64,000 nucleotides of DNA from Lachnospiraceae bacterium A2 (GTDB lineage Bacteria > Bacillota > Clostridia > Lachnospirales > Lachnospiraceae), in the NCBI GenBank assembly GCA_000403315.2, contig KE159636.1, forward strand, positions 120,544 through 184,543. The letters run 5' to 3'. Each line of letters opens with the position of its first letter. Within the stretch, counting starts at the first letter, position 1. Positions 34,919-44,109 of the stretch are shown piece after piece. A program made the position numbers and the translations under genes. Under the pieces are notes generated by a model. The model had not been told where the DNA came from and ran no database searches. It saw only the letters and a program-made list of their open reading frames with translations.

Positions 34919-35977
34919 ATGAAAGCAGTCAGGATTAACGCACCCGGCCAGGTGGAAATTTGCGAGATAGAACGGCCAGTAAGGAAACAGGGGGAAGCAT
35001 TGCTGAAAATTTTATATGGGGGGATCTGCGGGAGTGATTTGGGATCTTACCGGGGAACCTTTGTATACTTTGACTATCCCCGTATCCCCGGCCATGAGAT
35101 TAGCGCTGAAATTGTGGAGATTGATGAAAATGAAAAAGGCTTAAAGCCCGGGATGGTGGTGACCTGCAACCCTTATTTTAACTGCGGGGGCTGCTATAGC
35201 TGCGAAAGAGGGATTGTAAATGCGTGCATGGACAATGAAACCATGGGCTGCCAGAGGGACGGGGCATTTTGCGAATATATTACCATGCCCATTGAGCGGA
35301 TTTATGATGGGAAAGGCCTTTCCCCCAAGGTGCTGGCGGCAATTGAGCCATTTTGCATTAGCTACCATGGGGTGCAGCGGGCAGGCATTACACCGGGGGA
35401 CAAGGTGCTGGTGATTGGTGCAGGGACCATTGGGGTGCTGGCGGCAACTGCAGCCAAGGCCCTTGGGGGTGAAGTTTACATCAGCGACGTGCAGCCCAAA
35501 AAGCTGGACTATGCCATGGAACAGTTTGGGTTTGCAGGGAAAATTCTAAACAGCAGCCCGGAGGAATTTATACAGGGGGTTGGGGAGGCCACGGGCTTTT
35601 TTGAAAAGGATGGGTCTAAAACCCCTTATGGGTTTGATGTGTGCATTGAAGCGGTAGGCCTTCCAGGCACTTTCCAGAATTCCGTGGATGCAGCCGCTTT
35701 TGGCGGGAAGGTTGTGCTGATTGGGGTAGGCAAGCAGAATCTTGACTTTAACTTTACCCTTTTACAGAAGAAGGAGCTGAACGTATTCGGCAGCCGCAAT
35801 GCGCTTGAGAAGGACTTTACAGAACTGATTGATCTGGTGAAGGCAGGGAAGGCAGACCTGGAAAAAGCCATTACAAATATTTACCCATTTGGGCAGGCAG
35901 GGAAGGCGTTTGCAGAGTTCAGCAGCAATGGGGCGGATATGCTTAAGGTAATGATAGATTTTACAGCGATATCATAA
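34919..35977 (+). CDS. Zinc dehydrogenase, L-galactonate dehydrogenase-like
   Basis: A 352-residue medium-chain dehydrogenase: GGICGSDLGSYRG and GHEIS for catalytic zinc, CGGCYSCERGIVNAC for structural zinc, VIGAGTIGVLAA for NAD. It lies directly before uxaB and uxaA homologues. In E. coli LgoD oxidises L-galactonate to D-tagaturonate, the substrate of UxaB, so gene order strongly suggests the same step here. Other aldonate or alditol substrates remain possible. Confidence 0.85.
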   Translation: MKAVRINAPGQVEICEIERPVRKQGEALLKILYGGICGSDLGSYRGTFVYFDYPRIPGHEISAEIVEIDENEKGLKPGMVVTCNPYFNCGGCYSCERGIVNACMDNETMGCQRDGAFCEYITMPIERIYDGKGLSPKVLAAIEPFCISYHGVQRAGITPGDKVLVIGAGTIGVLAATAAKALGGEVYISDVQPKKLDYAMEQFGFAGKILNSSPEEFIQGVGEATGFFEKDGSKTPYGFDVCIEAVGLPGTFQNSVDAAAFGGKVVLIGVGKQNLDFNFTLLQKKELNVFGSRNALEKDFTELIDLVKAGKADLEKAITNIYPFGQAGKAFAEFSSNGADMLKVMIDFTAIS

Positions 35978-36061
35978 AGCATGGTTGTAAATGCATGTTC
36001 CAGGCAGGATGGAAAGCAGCGGGGAAGGCTGCGTTTGGGATCACAAAGAGAGGACAAGGAA

Positions 36062-37555
36062 ATGGAAAAATTAAATTATCAGGTATTAGAAAACTTAGGC
36101 TACCAGGGGTACCTAAAAAAAGAAGCGCCGGAAAAAGCTATGCAGTTTGGGGAAGGGAATTTCCTCCGGGCATTTGCAGACTATTTTTTCGACTGTGCCA
36201 ATGAAAAGGCAGGCTGGAATGGGAAAATTGCCATTATCCAGCCTATTGAACAGGGCTTAACGGAGCAGATTAACCAGCAGGAGGGCCTTTATACCCTGTA
36301 CCTCAGAGGCAGCGAAAAAGGGGAAAAGGTGGATGCAAAGCGTGTTATTTCGGTTGTCAGCAGGTGCATTAACCCTTATGCGGAATACCAGGAAGCAGAA
36401 GAATTGGCTTGCAGTGACGATTTGGAATACATTGTGTCTAATACCACAGAAGCAGGGATTGCCTATGATCCCGGCAGCACCCTGGAACAGTGCCCGCCCC
36501 GCAGCTTTCCCGGAAAGCTTACGAAGCTTCTCTATGCAAGGTACAAGGCAGGGAAAAAAGGGCTGGTAATCTTAAGCTGCGAACTGATTGACAACAATGG
36601 GAAAGAACTGGAAAAGTGCGTAAAAAGGCATGCCGCAGACTGGGGTCTGGAGGAAGGGTTTACTGCATGGCTGGAAAGGGAAAATTTGTTCTGCTCCACG
36701 CTGGTAGACCGCATTGTGCCCGGGCGCATCCGGGATGAGGAGGAAGTCCGGCGCTTAGGGCAGGAAAATGGTTATGATGATTTGCTTGCGGACGCCGGGG
36801 AATGCTTTGGGGTCTGGATGATTGAAGGACCGAAGGAGCTGGAGGACCGGCTCCCCTTCCGGAAGGCAGGGCTGAACGTGCATGTGGTGCCGGATGTTAC
36901 CCCCTATAAGAAGCGGAAGGTAAGGATTTTAAACGGGGCGCATACCGGGTTTGTCCTTGGGGCGTATCTGGCTGGGCAGGATATTGTAAGGGACTGTATG
37001 CACAACGAAACCATAAAAGGGTTTATGAATCAAATGATTTATGAGGAAATTATACCGACCCTGCCGTTAGACAAAAAAGAGCTGCAGGAGTTTGCAGAAG
37101 CCGTGGAAGACCGTTTCAATAACCCCTTTATCGACCATGAGCTTATGAGCATTTCCTTAAATTCCACTTCCAAGTGGAAGGCGCGGAACCTGCCGTCCTT
37201 TTTGGAATATACCCGGGCGCAGGGCAGGCTTCCGGCCTGCTTAACCATGAGCCTTGCCGCTTATATTGCATTTTACAGCAGCGATGTGCAGGAACGGACA
37301 GAGGATGGGCTGGTCTGCCGGAGGGCGAAAGGCAATCCTTATGTGGTAAAAGACGATGCGTGGGTGCTGGATTTCTATTATGGGCATAAGGATGACAGCC
37401 CGGAGGAATTGGTGCAGGCAGTCCTTTCCAATGAAAAAATGTGGGGAGAGGATTTGTCTGGTATCCCGGGGCTGAAAGGGCAGGCAGTGAAAAACCTTGT
37501 AATGATTCGGGAACATGGGGCAGAAGCAGCATTTGGCTCCGTATTGGCCCAGTAA
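36062..37555 (+). CDS. uxaB: Tagaturonate reductase
   Basis: A 497-residue member of the mannitol-dehydrogenase/UxaB family. It has MQFGEGNFLRAFADYF near the N-terminus (the Rossmann entry of this family), VSNTTEAGIAYD, SCELIDNNG and the catalytic Lys region DVTPYKKRKVRILNGAHT. It reduces D-tagaturonate to D-altronate with NADH. AGAGAGG lies ahead of the ATG at 36062. It is followed 10 bases later by uxaA. Fructuronate reductase is the close alternative, but the pairing with altronate dehydratase favours UxaB. Confidence 0.92.
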   Translation: MEKLNYQVLENLGYQGYLKKEAPEKAMQFGEGNFLRAFADYFFDCANEKAGWNGKIAIIQPIEQGLTEQINQQEGLYTLYLRGSEKGEKVDAKRVISVVSRCINPYAEYQEAEELACSDDLEYIVSNTTEAGIAYDPGSTLEQCPPRSFPGKLTKLLYARYKAGKKGLVILSCELIDNNGKELEKCVKRHAADWGLEEGFTAWLERENLFCSTLVDRIVPGRIRDEEEVRRLGQENGYDDLLADAGECFGVWMIEGPKELEDRLPFRKAGLNVHVVPDVTPYKKRKVRILNGAHTGFVLGAYLAGQDIVRDCMHNETIKGFMNQMIYEEIIPTLPLDKKELQEFAEAVEDRFNNPFIDHELMSISLNSTSKWKARNLPSFLEYTRAQGRLPACLTMSLAAYIAFYSSDVQERTEDGLVCRRAKGNPYVVKDDAWVLDFYYGHKDDSPEELVQAVLSNEKMWGEDLSGIPGLKGQAVKNLVMIREHGAEAAFGSVLAQ

Positions 37556-37565
37556 GGAGCAGGAC

Positions 37566-39059
37566 ATGGAACAGGCAATTCTTATCTCAGAAAAAGACAA
37601 TGTAGCGGTTGCTTTGCGCCCCTTGGAACAGGGAGCAACGGTAAATTTGGACGGCTGCCAGGTAACGGCGCTGGAAAATATTCCCCAAGGCCACAAGATT
37701 TCCGTCAGGCCTATTGGGAAGGGGAAAGACGTAGTGAAATATGGGTTCCCCATTGGGCATGCCACGAAAGAAATCGCCATGGGGAGCTGGGTGCATACCC
37801 ATAATATGGCTACGAACCTTTCCGGGGAGCAGGAATACAGCTATGAACCGGAAAGCGCTGGGGACGCCGGGGAGCCCTGCCCCAGGGAGCCATTATTTTT
37901 TCAGGGGTTTGGCCGGGGAGATGGGAAAGCAGGCGTCCGCAATGAGATTTGGGTCATCCCTGCCGTGGGCTGCGTAAATGACATCGCCAAGCAGATGGTA
38001 AGGGAAAACCAGGATTTGGTGCGAGGCAGCATTGACGGCCTGTATGCCTTTCCGCATCCCTTTGGGTGCAGCCAGACAGGGGCAGACCATGCCCAGACCA
38101 GGAAGCTTTTGGCAGCCCTGGCACAGCACCCAAATGCCGGGGCTGTGCTGGTCCTAAGCCTGGGGTGCGAAAACCTTACCCAGGGACAGTTTAAGGAGGA
38201 ACTGGGGGACTATGAAGAAGGGCGCATAAAGTTCCTTACCTGTCAGGAAGTGGAGGATGAACTTGCAGAGGGCAGGAAGCTGCTGCAGGAATGCGCCGCT
38301 TATGCGGGGCAGTTCCATAGGACGCCCATTCCCATAAATAAGCTGGTGGTGGGCATGAAGTGCGGCGCGTCGGACGGGCTTTCCGGCATTACTGCAAACC
38401 CGGCGGTGGGAAGGTTCAGCGACCTTCTGGTTGCACAGGGGGGCAGCACGATCCTGACAGAAGTCCCGGAAATGTTCGGGGCGGAAGGGATGCTGATGAA
38501 CCGCTGCGCAAGCTGGGAAATCTTCTGTAAGGCAGTGGATATGGTAAATGGCTTTAAGCATTACTTCCTTTCCCACCACGAGGTGGTTTACGAAAACCCC
38601 AGCCCGGGAAACCGGCAGGGGGGGATTACTACCTTGGAGGACAAAAGCTGCGGCTGTGTGCAGAAGGGCGGCACAGCCCAAATTTCTGATGTCATTGGCT
38701 ATGGCAGCCAAATCAAGAAGAAGGGGCTGAACATGCTGTACGGGCCGGGGAATGATTTGGTGTCCTGCACAGCCTTAACGGCAGCCGGGGCGCATATCAT
38801 CCTTTTTACTACAGGCCGCGGCACGCCTTTTGGGGCGCCGGTGCCGACCATTAAAATTGCGACAAACAGCCAGATTGCAATGCGCAAGAAAAACTGGATT
38901 GACTTTAATGCAGGGACCGTTGCGAAAGGGGAATCCCTGGGCAGCGCCGGGGAACGGCTGCTCTGCCATGTGCTTGCAGTTGCAGGTGGGGAGAAGGCAA
39001 GGAACGAGGTGCAGGGGTACCGCGAGATATCCATTTTTAAGGATGGGGTGGTACTGTAG
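37566..39059 (+). CDS. uxaA: Altronate dehydratase
   Basis: A 497-residue full-length UxaA with an N-terminal SAF domain (about 10-95, including GHKISVRPIGKGKDVVKYGFPIG) and a C-terminal dehydratase domain with GCVNDIAKQM, HPFGCSQTGADH and KCGASDGLSGITANPAVG. It converts D-altronate to 2-keto-3-deoxy-D-gluconate. AAGGAGC precedes the start. The next steps, KDG kinase and KDPG aldolase, are not in this window. Confidence 0.95.
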   Translation: MEQAILISEKDNVAVALRPLEQGATVNLDGCQVTALENIPQGHKISVRPIGKGKDVVKYGFPIGHATKEIAMGSWVHTHNMATNLSGEQEYSYEPESAGDAGEPCPREPLFFQGFGRGDGKAGVRNEIWVIPAVGCVNDIAKQMVRENQDLVRGSIDGLYAFPHPFGCSQTGADHAQTRKLLAALAQHPNAGAVLVLSLGCENLTQGQFKEELGDYEEGRIKFLTCQEVEDELAEGRKLLQECAAYAGQFHRTPIPINKLVVGMKCGASDGLSGITANPAVGRFSDLLVAQGGSTILTEVPEMFGAEGMLMNRCASWEIFCKAVDMVNGFKHYFLSHHEVVYENPSPGNRQGGITTLEDKSCGCVQKGGTAQISDVIGYGSQIKKKGLNMLYGPGNDLVSCTALTAAGAHIILFTTGRGTPFGAPVPTIKIATNSQIAMRKKNWIDFNAGTVAKGESLGSAGERLLCHVLAVAGGEKARNEVQGYREISIFKDGVVL

Positions 39060-39130
39060 GGATTTTGCCGGATCAAACAGGGAAATCCAGAAAAATATAC
39101 TTTTCCTAAGTCATGTTTTGGAGGTTCTGC

Positions 39131-39159
39131 TAAAGTAAATTGCCAATTTCTGCCGATAT
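39131..39159 (+). promoter_or_regulatory. Sigma-28 (motility sigma) type promoter
   Basis: TAAAGTAA (39131-39138), 13 bases, GCCGATAT (39152-39159). The boxes match the FliA/SigD consensus TAAAGTTT and GCCGATAA, but the gap is two bases longer than in enteric bacteria. The same long gap occurs at 52170. It lies about 100 bases before the next gene. Confidence 0.6.
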
Positions 39160-39258
39160 ATAAACTATCTGGCCAGGAGCATACCAAATGGGACAGCAGG
39201 CATTGGCATAGGGGAAGGGCAGAAGCCGCCTGTGCATAGGAAAAGGAGAGAACAAATT

Positions 39259-40311
39259 ATGAGGATTGATTACAGCAGGTTTTACAGGGGGACAACGGAG
39301 ATTCCGTCTTATGGGAAGGGAGCCAACAAGAAAGACACCCTTGTAAAATATGAATTTAATACAAGGGACGAACATGGCAATAAAATCATGGATAAGATGA
39401 CAAAGGAAGAAACGCTGCAGGCCATGAAGGATATCCGCGCACAATATGGGGATTCCGTCATTGTGGAGTTTTCAGGGGATGGGATGGCAGCCCTTGCAGA
39501 ACATAAAAAAGGCGGGAATTTTGGCAGCGCGCTGCCGGAGCAGGAAAACAGGGATGAAAAGGACGCTTTATTCCAGCAGGAAATCAAGCATTACGACAAG
39601 TCCCTGAACCATCTTCCGGCATATTCCGGGCTGAGTGGGGCAGACAAGGCAGTTGCTTCGGCAGTAGAACACCTGGGCAAGAGGGAGCAGGAATTTGTGT
39701 ATGGGATCATCCGGGAAAATTTCTTTGTGGCAAATAGCAGTTCTATGACGGAAGAAGAAAGGCAGGCAAATATTTCCCTTGGGATGAAAAAGGCAGAGTA
39801 TGCAGCAGGCAGTTTTATTTCCGGGGAACACCGCAAATCATTCCTGGAAGCAATGGAATCCATGGCAAAGCTTGCAGGTGCAGGTAAAGCGGACGGCCAT
39901 GGGAACGTGGACTATGCCATGGGGCAGGGAGGGTATCTGGGCCATGGGAGCAGCCTTCAAAAAACAACAGATACCATCCACATGATGAAGACCATGGACA
40001 AAGAAGCATATGAGAAATACCAGTCCATGGACAGAAACCAAGACGGCGGCCTTGCGGCTTTGAAATTCGTGGCGAACTGGTACCAGGATGCAGTAAACCA
40101 GGTTCCCTCCATGGTGGATGAGTATGAAAAGCGGATGAAGGAGTATGAAGACGAACAGGTGAAAAAACAGAAACTGGACAAAACGTTTGATGGCCTGAAT
40201 ACAGCAAATAAATCGGTATTCCTTGAAAGCTTAAGGGCTTTCCAGCAAAAGAACCCCAATTTCCTTTCTGCTGCAATCAGCCAGGAACTGGCGTCAGCAT
40301 TCTGGGAATAA
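39259..40311 (+). CDS. Unrecognised soluble protein, probably motility-regulon
   Basis: A 350-residue protein I cannot assign. It starts at MRIDYSRFYRG with AGGAGAG nine bases upstream. It is hydrophilic, helical and rich in Lys/Glu, with no signal peptide or membrane helix. The N-terminal 30 residues are Ser/Gly/Tyr-rich and look disordered. It follows a sigma-28-like promoter and precedes a small membrane protein and a LytTR/GHKL pair. The leaderless, promoter-linked setting would suit a protein exported by the flagellar apparatus, but this is inference. Confidence 0.75.
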   Translation: MRIDYSRFYRGTTEIPSYGKGANKKDTLVKYEFNTRDEHGNKIMDKMTKEETLQAMKDIRAQYGDSVIVEFSGDGMAALAEHKKGGNFGSALPEQENRDEKDALFQQEIKHYDKSLNHLPAYSGLSGADKAVASAVEHLGKREQEFVYGIIRENFFVANSSSMTEEERQANISLGMKKAEYAAGSFISGEHRKSFLEAMESMAKLAGAGKADGHGNVDYAMGQGGYLGHGSSLQKTTDTIHMMKTMDKEAYEKYQSMDRNQDGGLAALKFVANWYQDAVNQVPSMVDEYEKRMKEYEDEQVKKQKLDKTFDGLNTANKSVFLESLRAFQQKNPNFLSAAISQELASAFWE

Positions 40312-40326
40312 TAAAGGATCAGGCGT

Positions 40327-40707
40327 ATGGGGAAAGAAACAAAAAGCTTTCTTGTTTGGCTGGCAGCGTCTGCGGCAATTATGCTGGCGCTGCCGGGGCT
40401 TATCGTGACGCTGGTAAATAGCGGCAGTGGCATGGCGGTTTGCCTGCTGCTGTTTTTTGCCATTAATCCAGCATATGCAGTTATGGTGGGCATTTTTTCA
40501 GGGAAAAATGTGAAACGGCGGTGGAGCCTTCCGGTAGCTGCCGCAGTGCTGTTCCTGCTGGGGGCATGGCTGTGCTTTGGCTGGGGGGAAACAGCATTTC
40601 TCTGGTATGCAGGAGTTTATCTTGTTCTGGGGGCAGGGGCTATGCTGGCTTCCTGCTGGTACGGGTATAAGAAAGCCAATGAAAGGGAACCTGGAGGGAA
40701 AGGATAA
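40327..40707 (+). CDS. Small integral membrane protein
   Basis: A 126-residue hydrophobic protein with four predicted transmembrane helices (about 8-30, 35-52, 68-85, 89-110) and a charged KKANEREPGGKG tail. AAAGGA lies eight bases before the ATG, and the gap from the previous gene is 15 bases, so the two are co-transcribed. I recognise no family motif. Confidence 0.7.
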   Translation: MGKETKSFLVWLAASAAIMLALPGLIVTLVNSGSGMAVCLLLFFAINPAYAVMVGIFSGKNVKRRWSLPVAAAVLFLLGAWLCFGWGETAFLWYAGVYLVLGAGAMLASCWYGYKKANEREPGGKG

Positions 40708-40770
40708 AAATTGGCCATATTGCATGTTCCGCCCGCATCAGGGATGTTTTATGCTATAGCATGGACATCC

Positions 40771-40963
40771 TTTTTTTGTTCTATAGGAAAGACCTTGTCA
40801 CGCTAAAGCGTGAAAGTGTCTTCCTATAGAACAAAAAATAATATGCACACTCGTGCGAATAGAAGATGTCACTGCGTGACCGCACTCGGCGCAGCAAAGT
40901 GTGTAAGCCCCCTCATGAGTGAGGGGATAGGGGAGCTGAAGTGGGCTTGCCCACTTTTTTATG
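40771..40963. repeat. Composite intergenic repeat, copy 1, ending in a terminator
   Basis: An outer hairpin TTTTTTGTTCTATAGGAA/TTCCTATAGAACAAAAAA (40771-40839) encloses CACGCT-aa-AGCGTG. Then GCACACT/AGTGTG arms, a CCCCTCA/TGAGGGG hairpin and the terminator AAGTGGGC-TT-GCCCACTT with six Ts (40939-40960). The second half, about 65 bases, recurs almost unchanged at 56218-56280. It serves as the terminator of the 39259-40707 operon. Confidence 0.85.
40939..40960 (+). terminator. Terminator of the 39259-40707 operon
   Basis: AAGTGGGC (40939-40946), loop TT, GCCCACTT, followed by a T run. It forms the right end of the composite repeat. Confidence 0.85.
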
Positions 40964-41055
40964 CCCAAATATTTTAAAAAGCAAAGCAGTATGTTTAAAT
41001 TCCATCCATTTTCCAGATTTCATTCCCATATCCATAGGGTTTCATTCCCTTTTGC

Positions 41056-41082
41056 CAAAATACCAAAAAAATTTGCCGATAT
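41056..41082 (+). promoter_or_regulatory. Possible sigma-28-type promoter before the first LytTR/GHKL pair
   Basis: CAAA (41056-41059), 15 bases, GCCGATAT (41075-41082), followed by AAATAG as at the other two sites. The -10 is exact and the -35 is weak. Confidence 0.45.
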
Positions 41083-41168
41083 AAATAGGGAAAGCAAATC
41101 CCAGCATGGGGTGCAGGCCATGGGAATGGCTGTAAGCCGCATCCGCGGGAAAAACCAGGCAGAATCAG

Positions 41169-41891
41169 GTGAGGAAATTGGAAATAGCGATATGTGATGA
41201 TGAAACAGCCATCCAGGAACAGATAAAAGCATGGGTCGTGCAGGAACAGCAGGGAATTTCCCCCAAACTTTACAGGTCAGGGGACAGCCTGCTTGCCGAC
41301 GGGACCAAGTTTGACATTATATTCCTTGATATCCAGATGGAGGGGGCAAACGGCATTGAAACGGCCAGAATGCTCAGGGAACGGGACGAAGAAGCCATCC
41401 TGATTTTTATTACAGGCATCCGGGAGTATGTATTTGACGCCTTTGAGGTGGCAGCGTTCCACTATCTGCTCAAGCCTATTGAGGAACAGAAATTCCGGCA
41501 GGTATTCTGCAGGGCAGTGAGGGAGCTGGAAAAAAGAGGGAACCAGCGCCGGGAACTATTGGTGGTTAAGACAAAGCGCCAAAATATTATTTTGGAAAAG
41601 GGCAATATTTATTACGTGGAAAGCAGGGGAAAAAAGGTGGCAGTCCACACCGCAGGGGAAACCATAGAAGTATATTCTTCCATGCATGGGCTGGCTGGGC
41701 AGCTTGGCACAGGCTTTTACCGCTGCCACAGGAGTTATCTGGTGAACATGGCATATGTTGCAGAGTACAGCCACGAAAGCATTATTTTGTCCAATGGGGC
41801 GTATGTTTATCTGGCAAAGGAAAAATATGGGGAATTTGTCAAAGCATATATGCGTTATTTAAGGGGGCAGGCGGCAGGGAACAGTATTTAG
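41169..41891 (+). CDS. LytTR-family response regulator, first module
   Basis: A 240-residue AgrA-like regulator. The receiver domain (1-120) has AICDDE, Asp in IIFLDIQMEG and Lys in YLLKPI. The LytTR DNA-binding domain (about 135-235) has IYYVESRGKKVAVHT and FYRCHRSYLVNMAYV. The start is uncertain: GTG 41169, or TTG 41178 with GAGG close upstream. It pairs with the GHKL kinase 8 bases downstream. LytTR regulators bind promoter repeats of virulence, bacteriocin or quorum genes. Confidence 0.92.
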   Translation: MRKLEIAICDDETAIQEQIKAWVVQEQQGISPKLYRSGDSLLADGTKFDIIFLDIQMEGANGIETARMLRERDEEAILIFITGIREYVFDAFEVAAFHYLLKPIEEQKFRQVFCRAVRELEKRGNQRRELLVVKTKRQNIILEKGNIYYVESRGKKVAVHTAGETIEVYSSMHGLAGQLGTGFYRCHRSYLVNMAYVAEYSHESIILSNGAYVYLAKEKYGEFVKAYMRYLRGQAAGNSI

Positions 41892-41899
41892 GGAATGGG

Positions 41900-43366
41900 G
41901 TGGCAAGGTTGGGGCAATGGATTGTTTGGGTTCTGGATATCCTGCTCTATTTAGCGGAAGGGTACTGCATCCAGTTTTTTTTCGGCAGGTTTGCAAAGCC
42001 AAAACTGCACGGCCTGAAATATGCGGAATGGGCATCCGGGATTACATGGATTGCCGTGCGGGCAGCCAGCGAAGGGCTGTTCCTGGGAATGGGCGGCGGC
42101 ATCCGGTTTTTAAAGCTGCTGGTATCTTCCATGGTGCTGTTTGTATTTTGCATGTGCTGGTACCAGGGGAACCTGCTTTTGAAAATTTTTCTGGCTGTCC
42201 AGTTTGCGGCTTTGCGGGAACTGTCATTTTGGGCGTCCAGCAGCCTGCTTTTTTTGGGAAACGGCTTAATTACGCTGCTGGCCCATGGGGCAGACAGCGG
42301 CTGGCTGCCAATTGGCTGGCTGGTCCCGGCGGTAAGTTTGGTATCCTATGTTTCCGTCGCGCTTGAGTGGGCGGTGCAGGGGCTTTTGCTTTTTGTATCT
42401 GTCAGGAGAATTGCGGCGTGTTATCAGGGCAGGGAAGAAGGGTGGATGGGAAAAGAAGTGTTTCTTTACCTGCTCCCTGCTGCTGCGGGGCTGCTGGTGG
42501 ATTTGCTGGTGTCCCTGCTTATCATTACGGCAGAGAATGGGGAAACCGTTATTCTTTATGAAAAATATCCGTTCCTGTACATCCTGGTTCCCATGCTTGC
42601 CCTGTCCCTGATCCTGGCAGTAGTATTCAGCTTCCAAACATTTCAGGAGCTGGCTGCGCTGCAGGAGGGACGGGCAGAAAAGATAATATTGGAGCACCAA
42701 ATCACCCAAATGCAGGAGGCAATGGCGGAATTGGAGCATATGTACGACGGGGTGCGGGCAGTCAGGCATGACATGAAAAACCATATGGCGGTCCTGCAAA
42801 GCCTGATACAGAAAAAGTGCCGCCCCCAGCCCGGGGAAGATGAGGAAATAACACAGTATTTTGCAGGGCTGTGCCAGTCGGTGGAGCAGCTTGACAGCAG
42901 GGTGCATACCGGGAATGCCGTCAGCGATACGGTGGTGGGCAGCAAATTCCGCTATGCCAGGGAGCGGATACCGGGCATCCGTCTGGACGCTGAGAATTTC
43001 CTGTTTGGAGATGCACCTGGCATCAAGGCATACGACTTGGGGGTTATCTTAAATAATGGGCTGGACAATGCCATTGAAGCCTGTGCACGGATGCGGGAGA
43101 AGGAACCGGAAGCAGAAGCCTATATTGCCATCCGTTCTTTTCAGGCAAAACAGATGCTTTTTTTCGAGATTGAAAATAGTTTCGATGGCATAGTGCAGGT
43201 TCCAAAGGGCGGCGGCTTTCCGCTGTCCTCCAAAGAGGATGGGGAATTGCATGGGATTGGCTTAAAAAATATTCAGAAATGTGCGGCAAAATATGGCGGC
43301 GACATAGACTGTATTGTGGAACACAAGCGGTTTACCTTATCCGTTATGGTAAAAGGGAGGATATAG
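41900..43366 (+). CDS. GHKL sensor kinase (AgrC-like), first module
   Basis: A 488-residue kinase with 6-7 N-terminal transmembrane helices (to about 255), a coiled coil, the H box RHDMKNHMAVLQ and a GHKL ATPase with the N box NNGLDNAIEAC and G box HGIGLKNIQKC. This is AgrC/ComD-type architecture, which senses peptides. The GTG start is tentative. No agrD/agrB-like pheromone genes are recognisable, but the repeat-containing gene directly downstream is a candidate partner. Confidence 0.9.
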   Translation: MARLGQWIVWVLDILLYLAEGYCIQFFFGRFAKPKLHGLKYAEWASGITWIAVRAASEGLFLGMGGGIRFLKLLVSSMVLFVFCMCWYQGNLLLKIFLAVQFAALRELSFWASSSLLFLGNGLITLLAHGADSGWLPIGWLVPAVSLVSYVSVALEWAVQGLLLFVSVRRIAACYQGREEGWMGKEVFLYLLPAAAGLLVDLLVSLLIITAENGETVILYEKYPFLYILVPMLALSLILAVVFSFQTFQELAALQEGRAEKIILEHQITQMQEAMAELEHMYDGVRAVRHDMKNHMAVLQSLIQKKCRPQPGEDEEITQYFAGLCQSVEQLDSRVHTGNAVSDTVVGSKFRYARERIPGIRLDAENFLFGDAPGIKAYDLGVILNNGLDNAIEACARMREKEPEAEAYIAIRSFQAKQMLFFEIENSFDGIVQVPKGGGFPLSSKEDGELHGIGLKNIQKCAAKYGGDIDCIVEHKRFTLSVMVKGRI

Positions 43367-43422
43367 CAATATGGGGTGTTCTGTTGCCATGCATAAAAGG
43401 AAAATGGAAGGGAATGGTTTTT

Positions 43423-44109
43423 ATGGATCTACTGGGATTGGGCAGCAGTTTGGCAGGTTATGGCCGATATTGTGGGATAAGCAACAGTTACACAAGCCCT
43501 TACTGGTATCGTGGGATAAGCAATGGTTACACAAGCCCTTACCGGTATCATGGGATAAGCAGCCGTTTGGCAAATTCCTGCCAATATACAGGGAATAGGC
43601 TGTCATTTTCCGAGGCGCTTTCAGCGGCTGGGAAGGCGGGAAATACAGAAATGCTTTTGGCGGCAAGGGGCAGGGCAGGGAGCTGGCTGCCATATTCCGG
43701 AGCATATTTGGCGGCAAGGGGCAGGGCAGGGAGCTGGCTGCCATATTCCGAAGCATATTTGGCGGCAAGGGGCAGGAATGGGTTTCCGGTTTATGGGCTG
43801 TGGACGGATGGCAGCAGCAGCGCTGCTGGCGTACCTGGCAGAAATGGCAAAGCTGCAGCCATGGGAACCAGCAATGTGCCGGAAGGGTATTTTGGGAATT
43901 GGCATAATTTATACCGGGGGCTGCAGCCCAGAAGGTATGGGGGCGTTTCGGCATTGCTGAGCCCACAGGCGCAGACAAGGCTGGAATCCGCGATAGGCAC
44001 AGACGCGGTAAAGGCATTGCCGGAGCTGCTGCAGGAAATGCAGGAATATCCGGAATCTGCAAAAGATATTGTCGGGCAGTGGATACAGTTGTGGAAATCA
44101 GATAAATAA
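43423..44109 (+). CDS. Unrecognised tandem-repeat protein next to the LytTR/GHKL pair
   Basis: A 228-residue protein with no known domain. Two internal tandem repeats are visible: 13-residue units beginning GISNSYTSPY (two and a part, from about residue 17) and 17-residue units of the form YLAARGRAGSWLPYS (two and a part, from about residue 79). The last 60 residues are a helical, acidic, non-repetitive tail. There is no signal peptide. I prefer ATG 43423, nine bases after GGAAGGGA, over ATG 43414. Its place just after the kinase suggests a linked function, possibly signal, adhesin or regulated output. Confidence 0.7.
   Translation: MDLLGLGSSLAGYGRYCGISNSYTSPYWYRGISNGYTSPYRYHGISSRLANSCQYTGNRLSFSEALSAAGKAGNTEMLLAARGRAGSWLPYSGAYLAARGRAGSWLPYSEAYLAARGRNGFPVYGLWTDGSSSAAGVPGRNGKAAAMGTSNVPEGYFGNWHNLYRGLQPRRYGGVSALLSPQAQTRLESAIGTDAVKALPELLQEMQEYPESAKDIVGQWIQLWKSDK
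43472..43562 (+). repeat. 39-bp tandem repeat inside the gene at 43423
   Basis: Units start at 43472 and 43511 with a partial third at 43550. They begin GTGGGATAAGC and differ at a few bases. The period is a multiple of three, so copy-number change keeps the frame. Confidence 0.9.
43656..43776 (+). repeat. 51-bp tandem repeat inside the gene at 43423
   Basis: Units start at 43656, 43707 and 43758 (partial), each beginning TTTGGCGGCAAGGGGCAGG. The two full copies are almost identical, which points to a recent duplication. Confidence 0.92.

Noticed and set aside
43464..43471. GCCGATAT inside the tandem-repeat gene as a further sigma-28 site
   Set aside because: It lies within coding sequence with no -35 box at a fitting distance.
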